Shown: positions 36,240 through 50,800 of the stretch, piece after piece
Layout: each line of letters begins with the position of its first letter
Numbering within the stretch: position 1 is the stretch's first letter
Assembly (NCBI GenBank): GCA_030248195.1
Contig: JASAND010020783.1
Span: 1 to 64,000 of the forward strand
Length of the DNA stretch: 64,000 nucleotides
From: Trissonchulus latispiculum
Lineage: Eukaryota; Nematoda; Enoplea; Enoplida; Ironidae
Direction of reading: 5' to 3'
Notes under the pieces: model-generated
The model's input: only the letters and a program-made list of their open reading frames with translations
Told to the model about the DNA's origin: nothing
Database searches by the model: none
Translations under genes and position numbers: made by a program

Positions 36240-38215
36240 ATAGGGAAAGTTTTGCAGGGGTCTACAAAATAGAAATGTGAAAATGAGAAAAATCGGAGAT
36301 GGTCAAAACTCGCGACCCTCCCCCCTTAAGAAGGCCAAAATTGAACCCTCCTCACTTAGGAGGGTTAAGAAGGGGAGGTCCATTTGCTGTTCACTTTTTC
36401 GACTTTCTCCGACCTCGCTGATTTTTGCATGTTTTATTGGTATATTTTCCAAACGTATTGGTATATTTTTCATATTCCAAACGGTATATTTTGACGAGTT
36501 TTTAAAAAATAAATCGTAAATCTTACGATTAACAAGTAATTTCACCAATGACACCGTTAAACATAGGAAATTAGAAAAGTTATCGCTTTTTCGCGTGCGC
36601 CAGAGAAATTTCACGAATGGTAAAATGGATCCGTCCAAGCTTGACACAATATTAATTCCACGTTAGGATTTGTAAGAATCAGTATTTTAAATTAGGTCTT
36701 TAAACAATTATATATAATGGATTTTCGAAGTATTAAAATTTCGTACTAATTAAAATTTTAATACTTCAGAAATTCATTAAAAATCCTATAAACCTAAAAT
36801 TTAATATTCTGACCCCTACAAATCACAGATCAGAAACATGAAATTAATAAGATATATATAAAGCTTGGGCAGATCCATTTTGCCATTCGCAAGATTTCTC
36901 CGGCGCATTTGACAAAGTGACAACTTTTTTAGTTTGCTATGTTTCGAAAGCGAATGAGAATAACCCCCTTAAGGGGGGGGGTCCATTTTTGGCCGATTTT
37001 TCGACCATCTCCGATTTAGCTCATTTTCACATATTTTGTTGTCCGATTGCTATATTTTAACGAGTTTTTGAAATGAAGGTCGGATCTCCAACGGTTAGCG
37101 AGTAATTTCACCTCAAAGTTGATGTCAGTATGTGTTAAACATAGGAAACGGAAAAAGTGGTGATTTTTTCCGTGCGCCAGAGAAATCTTGCCAACGACAA
37201 AATGGAGCACTTCAACGTCCATCCTATATCATATATACGATCTCGAAGGGTGATTTGTAGGAAGCAGAATTTTAATTTAGGCCTTCAAAAATTTTTAATT
37301 AATTTTTTAAGTTTGCGAAGAGCCAAATTTGACTGTTTTGCAATGTTAAAATTGGGGGTCAGCAAGTTTGATGAAATGTTCTGAAAGCTGTAAGCCCTAA
37401 TTAAAAATTCTACTTCCTACAAATCACAGTTTATGACAAGACATTTCGAACGATACCAATTGATCCTGGTTACCTCTGTCCGATTTCGAGATTTCTCTGG
37501 CGCAGAAATCTCAATTTTTAGCAAAATGTAGGAAATTTCCGTTTTTTGGCAAATCACCTAGAGCTATTGCAACACAGACCTATAAAATGTTAGACTATCT
37601 ATTTGCGCACGATTATTGATGACTTTAGGTCAAGTTTGGGCACAAATGGTGCAGGTTAGTGCACCCAGTTGGTCGCTGGGGTCAAATATGGGGGTCTGGC
37701 AACCATAATTTCAAAAATAGCGATTTTTCAAATTTTTCGACATACCAATTTTATATCAATCGAAAGCTCTCATTGTCGGGAACATTTTTTCTTCTTGGAC
37801 CATTGCCCGCAAATGCACCAAATTCAAGTTATCGGCCGTTAAATGATTTTCGTGGTCAAGGCTTTCCAGCGTCGGTGCTACTTCCTAAAATCACTAAATA
37901 AAGTCATAAAGAAACGTTTTCCCATTAAAAGCTACCCTAAGTTCTTTGTTTGCATCAGATATCAAACATACAACCGAATATAGCTCCATTCTCAAGGATG
38001 TTCAGGTGTAAAGTGCCTTTATTTGCTGCGGCACCGCCGTTTTCACCTGTTTTCAAATAGCATGCAATTAATAGCCGGTTACTCGTTAAGTACTGAACGA
38101 AACTACTCGAAATTGAAACTCGATATGCAGGACATATGTGACAAAATTTTGTGTGAAAATGAGCAAAATCCGTGACCATAAAATTTTTCATGGTGGACCC
38201 CCCCCTTAAGTTTGC
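36240..38215. repeat. Cluster of related TTAA-ended repeats
   Basis: CATCTCCGATTTAGCTCATTTTCAC-type sequence appears near 36270 (inverted) and 37000, and related GTGAAAATGAGCAAAATCC near 38150. Each lies beside a C- or G-run joined to TTAAG (36320, 36963, 38210). GCGCCAGAGAAATTTC and TTTGTAGGAAGCAGAATTTTA blocks also recur. I read this as several partial copies in both orientations. Confidence 0.5.
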
Positions 38216-38582
38216 TTCAAAAGTTTTCCAGTTTGAGAGATTTTTAATGATTATATAGGAGATACAAAAGTTAAATTTGAAAGATACTAGGAAAAATGCA
38301 ACAGCTGAGCCTACGCTGTATAAAAGAAATACTGCCAAGGAAAAGTAGTATATACTGAGTACTACTACTTTTAAATAATACAAAGTATTGGAAAAGTTAC
38401 CAACCGCTGTCAATATCAAATGCTATCTAGCGTTCCTACGTACAGTCTACAATAACCAAACACGTTTAGTTTTATAGTTTAAAACCACCACCTTTTGGGA
38501 GCATTCTACATTTGCACTGGACCTGTAATGAAACCTCATTGGTACTTGCATGCAGCATAAATAGTGCATTTCTCTTATTTAG

Positions 38583-39624
38583 CAGTTTATGCTGGTTGCC
38601 TTTGGTAACCATGAAAAACGAAGAAAGCTACTAGCGAAAGCAGAATCCTATACGAAGTCTATGAATCATTTTTGTATGAATAGCCGATCATTTATGAAGC
38701 CTTCAAATGTTCTATATCGAGATAAGCCAGCAGGATACTGGAATAGTGTCAAAGAAAACAACAACACAATGGATCCATATCTAAAGGACAAAAACGGTCA
38801 TGCTGATTTCAATTTCATCAATGGAGAATTAAATGGGTTATTTTTCTCAGGCAAGATGGATGGATCTGGTGAGCCTTTGCTGAAATCTCCCTTCGGAGAC
38901 CGGCGATTCACAGTTCCTACTCTGGAACTGGTGTCTGCTGAGGATAATCTTTATTTTGGCGACTTCTACTGCAATCAATTCGGGAAGCCTTACCATCATT
39001 TTGTCGTCATAGTCATAGCTAAGCCGGGCACAGAAATCGATGATTTCTGCAGAAGTAGACTGATTCAGTTGGATAAAAATGATAATCTATTTTTCTGTTA
39101 CAAGGAAGAAGAAAATCGTTTTTATATCAACAATTCTGACAGGCTGTTTGTGGAGTTGTTTGTGACTTGGAAGATCACGGTCAACGAATCTGATTTGAGT
39201 TTCTGCCAGCCTATTGGTAAGGGACGTTCCACGCCTGGTCGTACACCAAACAATGCACAATGCACCGTCTGTAATCTACCGAAAGAGGTAAGAATTCCAA
39301 ACAGCGAAGATCTGCTTATAAATAAGGTTTAGGCAAGATTATATAAGTTATTAAAATTTGCTTGAACACTGTAGTTTGGTTGATGTTCTTTCTGGGTCTG
39401 CAAAAAACCTGTCAGATATAAACAGGAGCGAAAATCCGTAATTTTCGCTTTTTCTTATATCCTAAGATTTGTTGATCTTTACTTTTCGTTCAAATGCTTT
39501 GGTGCCACAATGGCAGTTGTAATTCTCACTTCTAAGTGTTGATACGAATAACAGAAAAATATTTAAAAAATAATCCTTGATTTTGGTTTAGGAAATGGAA
39601 GCTGTTTTTGACACCTTTGACTGA
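38583..39624 (+). CDS. PHYHIP-like domain protein
   Basis: The main exon follows a clear acceptor (TCTTATTTAG) and runs 38583-39287 to a strong donor (GAG|GTAAGA). A short final exon, 39592-39624, follows TTTTGGTTTAG and adds ten residues before TGA, in phase 0. From the ATG at 38589 the product is about 243 residues. The order LKDKNG, INGELNGLFFSG, SPFGDRRFTVP, NLYFGDFYC, YHHFVVIVIA, FCRSRL and CTVCNLPKE matches the carboxy-terminal domain of phytanoyl-CoA hydroxylase-interacting protein. Vertebrate PHYHIP has an extra fibronectin-type region before this domain, not seen here. Its biochemical role is not established. An upstream exon adding residues or 5' UTR is possible, because the acceptor lies only 6 bp before the ATG. 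Confidence 0.75.
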
Positions 39625-39629
39625 AATAT

Positions 39630-41140
39630 CAAAAGAAATGTAAATTCAAAAGTCGAAGCTGTGGAATTGGCTAACACACGATGAAAGTACAACTTGCAAG
39701 ATACCAGATTGAAATTTCCGTTTAATTGAAGTTAAGCTTGAATTGAATCGTGAAAAATAACTTGTAAATGGATTAAATTTATCGTTCGCGTTGTATTTGA
39801 TTTAAGCTGTGGGTGGATCTAGAAGCCCTCTGTAAAGTGTGTGTAACTGCAATGTTCAAAAGCAAGTGTGCTCAACCCAAACCGAGATGTGTCTGTTTAA
39901 CTGCTTGATTTTGCACTAACGACTGTCAGTCATAACCAAATTAAATGTCGAACGGAGAAATCTTGCGGAGACCTCCTGTGCAATTGCCATCTTCAGAAAA
40001 ACTAAATCTCAATAATTGGCAGGACATCCGAACAAACGAAAAGGAAATTTGCACAGAATCAAGTATTTATTAATCAAATAGCTCTAATCCAAAGTGCAAG
40101 AGTATGCAATACATAAATGAATGAACATTAGCGTGCAGTGGATGTGTCAAGCTTATAAAACAAGAGTGTGACTGTTGTCATATTCTTAGACATGCTTGTG
40201 CCAGGAAACTAGCTTGCATGGAGATCGCTTAATTCCGGCTCCTAAACCTTCATTTAAAATTTGTTCAACAACCAGTAGAACACACTTTTCCTAGTCTCTG
40301 GCCACCAATACTGTTGTCTGATCCTAAATTGGCCAATATAACCTAAAAAAACAGGGAATCAAACTCTCAACCGCAGTCAATCGAAGCAAGAAAAGAGCAA
40401 AAGCTATCAAGATCAGATGTCTCCTCCCCTTTACGTTTAACATAACCTTAGTATTTAGGGGATCCTCTGTCAAACATGTGTGCATGTTATCAGATGGACC
40501 TGCTCGATAATTTTTAGACTTGCCCATACCACAGTTACAGTTTATTCAGGATGTGTAAGAAATTTTCTGCATTGAATACATGCTTCTTTGTGTAGGATAT
40601 ATAGTTATATGCAGGATAGATGGTATTGTGTTTGTGTTTGACTCACAGGAGTCAATGAGCTTATGGCGTTTTTCGACTCTTAACACAAATATTTTCCCTA
40701 TTTGGTTTTGATTTTGCTGGCAGCTCGGCAAATTGTTGGTGGCCATTCTGTTGACATCGGTAGTTCCACTCTACGTCTACGTTCTTTCTGGATGCCCGTG
40801 GCCGCTTGCCGTCGTACCATCAGCTCGATTAACAAAAGACGAGCTGAACCGTCAATGGTGATCTTAAAGCCATCCAGATCTGCTCAGATTTTTTCTCAGC
40901 AGTCTTTTGACCGTATCATTGGTTGCATTTATGCCTTGTCGACAGATAAGAACTCGAAAGCTAGGAGTTTGTGATCTGCGCTCTTTGTTCTGAGAGCTGT
41001 CAGATACGAGATATGAGAACTTCTTTAGAGCTCTACCAGAGTAACTTCTCTGTGTAAATCTCCGTTCTGGCTCGTGTATTCTTTCTATCTTTTGCGGTGG
41101 AGCTAAGGTCCGTAAATGGCATATGTTTAAGCTTCTGTTT
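39630..41140. other. Intergenic DNA
   Basis: 40700-41000 is GC-richer and open on both strands, without recognised domains. An AAGAGTGTGACTGTTGTCA fragment near 40162 resembles the ends of the foldback family at 5736 and 41650. Confidence 0.4.
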
Positions 41141-41144
41141 CTGG

Positions 41145-44100
41145 CTACCTCTGTACTGTAGTGTCGTCTGACTTGAAGTCATAGTTGAATATAAGCAGTT
41201 GATCGTCGCTTCGGCTTGCTTTAAGCTTGTGCAATGTTATGTTAAATTTATCACCAGGTTTTGCATGATCGTGCGGCTTCCTACACTGTCTTCGGCACTG
41301 ATACAGATAGTTTGCTCCTGCCTTCTTGAATATGAATTTTAATTTTACTTGGCAGGATCCAGCCAATGCCCAATGCAAAGAAGTTGTTATTAGATTAGTT
41401 TACTTAAACCTTGCTTAAAAACTTTTCAATTTATTACTCTCCTGATAAATAGTCGGGAAACCAACTCAATACATTCCTTAGCAGAACAAGATTGCTGTAT
41501 TACGCTGGATTAAATCTGGCGTTGCAGCATAGTACAATGGCTTTGGAGTAGAGTAGTGATTATTATTCAAAGTTTAACTGCCACTGTGAATTCTATAACA
41601 TACAGTGTCACTATATTATCCGTTATCACTGACACATCTGGCAGACCAAGAGTAGACGATAGCAAGAGCACATAATAACTAAGAGTGTGACAAGCACTCT
41701 TAGCTATCAGTCTGGGGACATCATCTGCACGATAACGGCCTATCCCCTCCACAAATCAGACCCCAGTGACCCCCCCCCCCCACAAAACAGACCCTAGTCA
41801 ACCACCCCCCCACAAAACAGACCCTAGTGGATTTGACTCCCCCCACAAATCAGACCCTAGTGAAATGACCCCCCCACAAAATGGACCCTAGTGAAATGAC
41901 CCCCCCCCCCCCCCAAATCAGACCCTAGTGAAATCCACTAGGGCCTGTTTTGTGGGGGGGGGTCACTGGGGTCTGATTTGTGGGGGGGAGTAGGCCGTTA
42001 TCGTGCAGATGATGTCCCCAGCCTGATAGCTAAGAGTGCTGCGCTTGTCACACTCTTAGTTATTATGTACTCTTGATGATAGTAAGAGTACGGCACCGTA
42101 CTCTGCCTAGTGTAAATAGCCTCTCAGATGATAGGCAGCACATTGAAGCCGAAATCTCGTGGAGGGGGTAACAGTTACCACAGTTAACTATATGCGGTCG
42201 AACTAAAATGAATCTAATGACATAATGACCTACCTTATGTCAAAATTGCCTATAGAAGTGACCCTCACCCCCCCCCCAGTTGTTGTGGAGGCTAAGCTTA
42301 ACGTTGTTTTTGTGCATATGCTTTTGAGCTGAGCCGCATTTGATTGGCTACTTAGTTACCGTAACCCTCATCAGTGCCTTTCAATATTAGCAGTACACGC
42401 AATTTTGACGTAATGCATACAATTGGTCTATCAGCTTCGTTTCTGTCCTCCCCCTTTCTGTCCCATCAGATTTCGGCATTAATGTTAAGAAAGGCTATTT
42501 GCATTAATAAGGATACGGTGTCGTACTCTTTCTATCATCTACACCTGGCTAGACATTCTTCACAAAGCACGTCTAAATAGTCATGGGAGTTTTGGAGTTT
42601 TTTGACACTTAAGGCTCAGGTGATTTAATTTCCAGGTCTTATTGTCAGCACATACCTTCTTTCGTTATAGCAAACTCCCCAGCACAACTTGTTTTTTTTG
42701 CCAATGTAACCTGTGAACGCCTCTGTAGAGCGACTGAAAATTGTGCAAAAGACAGGAATCACAGTCGCATAGTTATAAAAGCCTTATTCCAAAAGATTGT
42801 TTCATGCAAGGTGTAGGCAAGCTCTTGATTATCTTCTGACAAATTCCCCTCACCAGGAATCAGGACCCTAATTTATGTTAATGTACGCAAATCGCAAAAT
42901 AGTGGTTGCATTGAAACTACAAAATAAGTGAAAATGAGTAAAACAGGAGAAAACAATTCAACGAAAATTGATCTCCCTTTAAAGAATTGAAGAAAATTCA
43001 CATATATGCACAATCACTTTATTGAAAAAATCTCACGCGATATTCACTTGATTTGCACACTTAATGTCAGCGAGACGTTTTTATACATTTTCAATTATGA
43101 TTGTAAATATTAAATATTCATTTATTTCCATCAATAAGCATAAAGAAGCCCAAACACATGACAGAAGAAGAAACCTATGATAGAAAGTCCTGGAAAAATG
43201 AAATCGTTAAAGCTTCTACAAGATATAGAGGTGCACCGCTGCAGCAGTTAACGTTTATCATCAAACCACCATTAGCAACCACCTGAAACTGAACCCGATT
43301 AAGTATCACCACGTTTCGAAACTGTAGAATAATAGAAAACTTTCTGAGCTATCAGAAAGACAAAACCTTGTTTGAACATATTAATGACAACATATTAATT
43401 AATAACAATGCTATATCGTATCGTAACAGATTTGTGAGCCTATCAAAGCATTACAGTGAATCTACAGTGAAATTCTAAGCAAATAAAAGGTGGTCATAGG
43501 ATAACACGGGGAGGTCCAGAAAAGTCGTGCAGAATGCAATACGAAACATGTGAAAGTACCAAAGTTAAAAGAATTCGACAAAAAGTGCCCCCCTTGATTA
43601 AATCACATTGTTAAGGCTATGGTTTTAAATAGTTCTGTCTGAGGAAATCTTTCTACAGGTTTACATGAGATTACTTGAGACGGATGCAGTTTTTCAGAAA
43701 TGACAGTAAACTGGCAAATTTTTCTGGTTACTATAGGGAAATTACAAGAATCAAGGTTTGAATACGAACCCGCTAAATTACCGGTATTGCAAAATTCTGG
43801 CAGTACACAGTGATAGCCTTTCCTAAGGAACCCTCTCTCACACACGCAGCCAGGTTGGCACTTCGACGGGCATGCTGGATTAGGATCTTCACAAGTTTTC
43901 TCGCAGACACATTCAGACGACCGTTCATTCACGCCACAGCCACTGTAGGTTGCTTGAGGATTAAAGCATGACGCGTCTGTTCCTGTATAAAAAACGAAAA
44001 CGTGATTTTTCTAATGCCAATGATTAGTTAGAACTGTGAAGAAAACTTTTACATTACCTTACATTAAATTATATTACTTGCTTGTATATTCGGGTAGAAT

Positions 44101-44805
44101 TCAGAGGTTAATGTGCAGGTTAATGTGATAAGCAAACGAAGGTTATTTTGGGCGCGAAGCATGCGAACATCAGCCCTGACTGTGTGGTCTCCCACTGAAC
44201 GGTTGATACAACGAATACATGCCGTGTTGAAATATTCACAGATAAATATATTTTATCTGCTGTCAACAATACAAAACAAAACAGAGTTCACAGAGTGTTT
44301 GCAGATGTTTTATGAGAGAGCTGCCCACCTTATTTTTTAAACATAAACTAAGCCAAACATAAACCATCGAAGCATTTTCTATAGTTTTTCTACAGATTCT
44401 ACATTTTCTACAGATGCTGGTCAGTCACTAGGTTGTCAGTGAGACAGTATAAGGGCCGAAATTTGTGACATAAGAGGGGTGCTTTTCACCTTCTTCCTTT
44501 GTGTCCTGGAATCATGGCAAAATTGGACTGAAGACTAGATGTTGGTTCAGGGTGGAAAAAGAAGATATCCTAATTACTACAGTCATCATATAATTAATTC
44601 CGTTTAACTGATTGGTTTGAAAGATAAACCGGACGTTCTCAGGATTTTAAGGATCAAAACTGCTTAGGTCTCATTCTCAGTGCTATAAAAATGTATTAGA
44701 ACTTTTCCAAAAAGTAACTTTTAAACCAAACCTATAACACAGTTTTCAATGTGGTAAGCCCAGTGTTTCAAGAACTGCGTTGCTGTAAGTAACTCTCCTT
44801 ATCTA

Positions 44806-44887
<82 letters not shown>

Positions 44888-47800
44888 ATATCTTAATTAA
44901 TAGACCAATTACCACCAGCCGTGCAGATTTTCTCAAATGCATACTCTCTATCAGAAAATAACAGTGCTGGACAGTTTCCTTCACTCTGCGAACAGGATTT
45001 GCATTCTTCCGGCACACCAGAGTTCTCAAGAAGCCACAACTGAATTCCCTGCAACAACGAGATTGAATTTGAAAGTTGCACGTGTTTGAAATCTGACTGA
45101 TCTGTTTGAAAGCTTTCGAACGATATCCTTATTCGGCCGTTTGCGCTGCTTTCAATTAGACCATATACAACATCACCGTATCGAGTACTTTTGCGTACCT
45201 CGGCGCGTTGAGCCTCCAAAGTGTCCGGGAGCACTTCACCCTACCCCTACCCGCATGCAGGTCTCGATGTACAGTGTATTGTTTTGTATCTAAGCAGTTT
45301 GTTTTGTAATCTAAGCAATCTGTCAGATCTTTTCCGAGAATCTTATGAAGGCAGCCTTCTATAAATGGTTTGAAACAAGTACCCTGGCACCGTAAATTAT
45401 CAGGCAAAATGTTCAACCGAGATTCAGTTGGATAGTTTATATCGTGTTTGACAAGATACATAATTTATGAAAGATTCTCGTTCATTAAAGAGTGTATTCA
45501 AAATTGACAATAGGAAATGCTAGATTGACATAGAAGCCTACAACCAATGTATCAAGTTCTAGTTTTCAGTTCCCCACTATTCAATATGTAAATTGCTTCT
45601 ATCAAAAATATTTGGTCGGATCTTGCTTGTTCGTGTAGTCAATCTCTTGTGATAGACGCACATATAAGTGTTATCCAAGAGAAAATGGACTAAATGCAAC
45701 AATTATTTTTGAGCTTTTGTTAAACTGTTAAACAGTATTGAATACTTCATATACGCTTCATAAAGATATCTTAAGCTATCGACGGCAAAACGTAGATCGA
45801 ATAAATGAGGTCTAATTGCTCAACCAATCGAATAGACTATATGATGTATTTGGGAAAAACTTTTATGTAATTTTGCGTAGGACACAGGAAACTCTGTGCA
45901 AAACATTTGATAGTCGGGCTGGGACCAGAACCCTTGGTCACCTGCTGAACGTGCAAACGCTCTAACCCACTGAGACTCACAGATTCACTGTAGAAAGGCG
46001 AAACTAGAATTAGAATTTAATATGGCAAAATTTCAGCGCATAAGTGTACCGCTGCTATTCCAAGAGAAGGTGGAGAGAAACTGCTTTACATTAGGGAATA
46101 ATGTACGGACAAAAAACGATAATCAGGATTCTGAAACTTTGAGAATAGCCTACAGGAAAAAAATGTTTTTAGTAATTCGTTGTCTGTAAGCCCTAGTTTG
46201 TTATGTTATTAGTGTTAATTGTAGTTAGACTCTGGGGTTAGCGTTAAATAGACAAATTTAGGCTAAATTTCAGGGATCATTTGAAATTCAAGAAATTTCA
46301 AGAAACTTTGAAATTCTTGGTTTAATCCTACCGTTTAGTATTCAAGGCTCTGAATTACCTCTGCTGATACAATACTCGTTGAGGATATTTACTAATCTTG
46401 AGTTAAAGTTGTCACGGAAACAATTCTAACTCTTTTGTTAAAAATACAATTATCAGTATCAGTTCTAATATCAAATTCTTCAAAAATTTTAAGGAAGAAA
46501 GTCACGTAATGTTTAATGTTTTCTTGCACATACTATGGAGTTCATCGATAATAAACGACCATACTTGTTGACAATATATTGCTGTACGTCTGTGGATAAT
46601 GTCTTGCAATATGAAAGGGTCTGTAGTTGCTTTAACGTCAGTTCTAGGTCACAGGAAACTCTAGCTATCACATCATCAGACAGAAAGATCAATTCTATTT
46701 TCGTATTGTGTTGTATTGTATTGTATTTTCTATTGTAAAAAGCAAGCCTTTATAAAGTCTCTAGGAAAATAAGACGTTATTATGTTACCTCTGGTAAAGG
46801 TAAAGGTACAGGTTCATTATCAGCATCAGATGGCAGAGGTGGAGGTGGAGGTGGAGGAAGAGGAAGAGGTACAGTGAGCTGAGATGGACGGTACCAGACA
46901 GTATCTAAAATCAGGAGAGACAAAAGAGTATGGAAGTTTAATTATGCTGTTAGTTAATTAGCTGTTTATCATGACCACTATGCTATCAGGGGACTGTCCG
47001 GAAATGCGTCGAATTTAAGGTAGCGTCTCCTTATGGTATATACGCTCGTATATAAGCGTCTGCATGCGTTCGTAACCGTAAGCGTAAGCGTTAGTGCATG
47101 CTTACTACTGATTTTGATACAACTGATTACAACTAAAACTGCATGTTACAATCCGAGGCGTCGACGCGCATCTCTATGCGTTTGCGACTATAAATGCACC
47201 TTTAATATCACTTACAGCTCTTTTAACGCATTTAGCGTATAATACTCATTTTAATGACGAAAACAGCTCAGAATTGCTTCCTCACATCCGTTCTCAAACA
47301 TACAACCGAGAGAAATATTGTGAAAAGGCAATTGCACTTCTTAACATTTTTGATCGAAATAGTGAAAAATTGCATTATCGGTCTGGACTGAACCTTTGGA
47401 CCAGACAATCTGCTGTTTTTCCTTCTCGCTGAGGGGTGTATCTGTTTCCTGTCATTTTGGGGAGAAGGCTGCACCCCCCCCCCCCTTCCCCCACTTTATC
47501 CTATGCTCGTATGACTACCCACCTGAACAGCTTCCATCCGACTTCCGAAATCGATCTCTGCAAATACATTCTCTTTTCCATACATACTTGCTATGTGGAT
47601 TTCTGCTTTCAACACACTTTTCCAATCTACTACAGTTGAGATGTAAGCACCAGTCTAGAGAGGTATAGTAGGTACCATCAATTACCATTTCCGCAAAAAC
47701 ATAATTTGCAGGCTGTTATTCTTATTTTGAATAATGCAATAAATTTAGTGATATCACTTAAGATATTTTGTATACTGTAAACAAGCAAAAAGGTTAGTGA

Positions 47801-50800
47801 TGGGATGGAGAAATTTTCAGTGGGATCACTGAGTCTTACTTGAGTTTACAAAAGCGGAAATATAAGCCATACAGTTGAAGATGGTTGAGGTCGAATAAAT
47901 TAAAATATACAATTAAATGGAATTGTATTTCGAAACAACAAAGGTAAATAAATACCTTCACAATTAGGCTCTGCTTCTATTGTTTCCATTTTAGTTCTTT
48001 CCAACTTCACTCCATTAATGACACACCAACCATAGCCATGTTCATGATCGAATTCAATATATTTTTCTTCTGCTAAAAGCTTTAGCTTTGCATTGCAAAA
48101 ACAAACTAATTTGTACAAATTAATTATCGGCAATTCAATTTTTTCATTTTAATTATTGAAAACACATTCACATAAAGCAAGGTATGTATGTCGACAGACT
48201 AATATGGCTAATGTTTCTGTGCTGAAACTACTCCGGGATAGTCAACCAGTCGTTTGCAATACATTCTTTTATTGCAGACTGAGCCTTTTAGCTAGTTAGC
48301 TAGTTAGCTAGCTAGCTAGTTAGCTTAACTTAACTAAACTTAACTTTAACTTAATTTGTTCTAACGGTATATATGTTAAGTACAGAATCCGAAATCGTAT
48401 AAAACTAGTTTTATATGGGTCATTTTGTACAAAATTAGTTTTGTTTGACCTCCCTTTTGGTAATGGCATATCTTGCTTCGGCAGAAATCATCTGCTTGCA
48501 TAGGCGCTGACTACTTCTTTAATGTGTTAAACCTGTTTAATGCTTGAATTCTGTACAGTTTAAGAAGTTTTGATTACATGCTTTAAATATCAAATTTGGC
48601 TTGATGAACGGTCAGCAAAACTCAGTCCACTACAAAAACAGGAAAGTCAAAGCTGGAATGCCTCCTGGCTGATGATCCAAACTGCTTATGCCTTACACAC
48701 ATTTAAAATTGTGAGTGCTTGCTACCATTCTTTTATTTACCCTGCTCACTAATACACCGTGAGTCTTTCTTGACGAAGCCTTCTCGGCAAATACAGCTTC
48801 CACTGTCTGAATAATCGTGTTTCTCGCAAACTTCGTTTTCCCCGCAACTAAGTGCTTGACACCAGGCTAAAATTAAAAATAGGATCATTTAAGGTAGTAA
48901 AGAACAGAACCTTAGTTGCGTCAGAACTAGTGCTAGTACTTAAGTCGAACAAAACTCAGAACTCAAAACGTAAATTCAGCTCTGCAGAACTCTACGAACG
49001 CTCAAACTATATGGAATATTTCAAAGAAAGGATACGGTCGTTTCTGTTTTAACATCTTGTATGTGATACTTAGGAAATACCACGTAGCAGAGCCCTCAGA
49101 CATTAAACATTAAATAATAGATCATAAACATAAGTTTTTAACCATAACTTTGTCACACAGATGCTCTGCTGTATAAGCTGGTTCGAAAACTGTATGAAAG
49201 CTTTGTCATTAAATTCGTCACATTTAGCTTCCTACTTTTGCCTAACGATCGTCTTACCACAGTGCGACGGGATAGTTACAATTTACTTGTGTTGTATACA
49301 TTGTAACTAATACCAATATATACTACACAAGTCCTTCCTTTCCTTCTTTAGTTCAGTTCCTTTTTTCCAATCAAACAATTCCAATCAAAAAACGGCACAA
49401 TACGAGTCCTCCATATTAGACCTACGGTCAGAATAGAACTGAATAGAAGCAATAGAAAAGCAAAGGAGCATATTAAGGAAAGAATTCGAAGCATAACGGC
49501 TGTCCTGTTAAAGTAATAAAGGAAGCAATGTCTGCTCGGAGAACCAGGCCATGACCACAGAAAGAACCAATAAAAGTATCGCCTATCCCTTATGCAAATA
49601 GAAATACCGACCAATTGAGTATAATATCTGGCTCATAAGGCATAAAGCTAGTGTTCATCAGTCGCGACGCATTGAAAAGGGAGAACCAAAAGTAACTGAG
49701 ATGAAAGATTGCGTATACAAGGTATCTTGCAATGACTGTGATAAGAGTGGGGCAAATCAAAGAAATCAGAAAGAAAATCAAAGACTCAAGGAACACATAG
49801 TATGTGTGAAAGGTGAATTATGGAAAAGTGGAATAGCAGAACACTGTTGGTGAAATGACCACAGAACCATTTGGGCAGAAGTTAATGTACTGAGTGATGA
49901 GTCCGTCACGTCAAACGTGCACTAGTAGGTAAGCAGACTTAGTCGTGACTAAATGTTATTACTCACAAAATTTCTAGACTCCTTAAATTTTTTGTCTGGA
50001 AATTTTCTGACTGAGTTTTTGTAACAAAAGTTTCGGACTTTTGTTAGTTAGACAGATACAAAACCTATACAGCCGTAGTTAAACAAATACAAATACAAAC
50101 ATATTGCACTATTACACAAACACAGTACACACATTAAGTGATATTTAATTAAACTAGGGAAAATACAAGAAGTATAATTTTCACGTGAAAACTGTAAGGT
50201 TAAATACTGTGACACATATGTGTGACCCGTTAGGATTTGGTCAAGTCCCATAATTTAACTTGTCGCAACAGTCCTTTTAAGGACTACCATCCCTGAGGAC
50301 GCCCATAGGAAATCATGGACGAAACGTCGCTACCCAAACTTAAGCAGATTCCGTGGCAGCAATAAGCTAATCATCTAACATTAGATATGAGGAGACGCTA
50401 AGAAGATAGATTTAAATAATATCATAGTGATTTAACATGTACGGCGAGTGGTAGGACTGGTTCAGCGATCCGGTTCCGGAAATGTCCTTACAAAACCAAC
50501 CCAAGGCTGCTAAAATTCGAAGCTTGTTCCGTTTTCATTGCTAGCTTACTCTGACTTCAATGGTTTCATTTCACCGTAGCCAACGTGATTTCTTTGAGTG
50601 ATTCACCAATTTCCCTTCCACTAGCACTGTGACTGGTTGACTTTTTAATAGATTCCTATGTTGATCACTAGTTACGGCTAAGTTTACGGTAGCTTACGCT
50701 CGCAATGATAAGGGCTAACGTCCAATTCGATAAATTTTTCTGATAGTTGAAAACCAGTTTGAGGATCAACACAAACGCCATAGGTGGTATCTGCTAGTAA

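Noticed and set aside
45156..45461. 101-residue minus-strand frame with several cysteines
   Set aside because: It overlaps intron sequence between gene B exons, has no acceptor/donor pair that keeps the gene's phase, and matches no family I know.
49348..49796. Two minus-strand frames with many hydrophobic residues, resembling membrane proteins
   Set aside because: They are antisense to the Penelope endonuclease remnant, whose lysine- and glutamate-rich codons read as Phe/Leu/Ile on the other strand.
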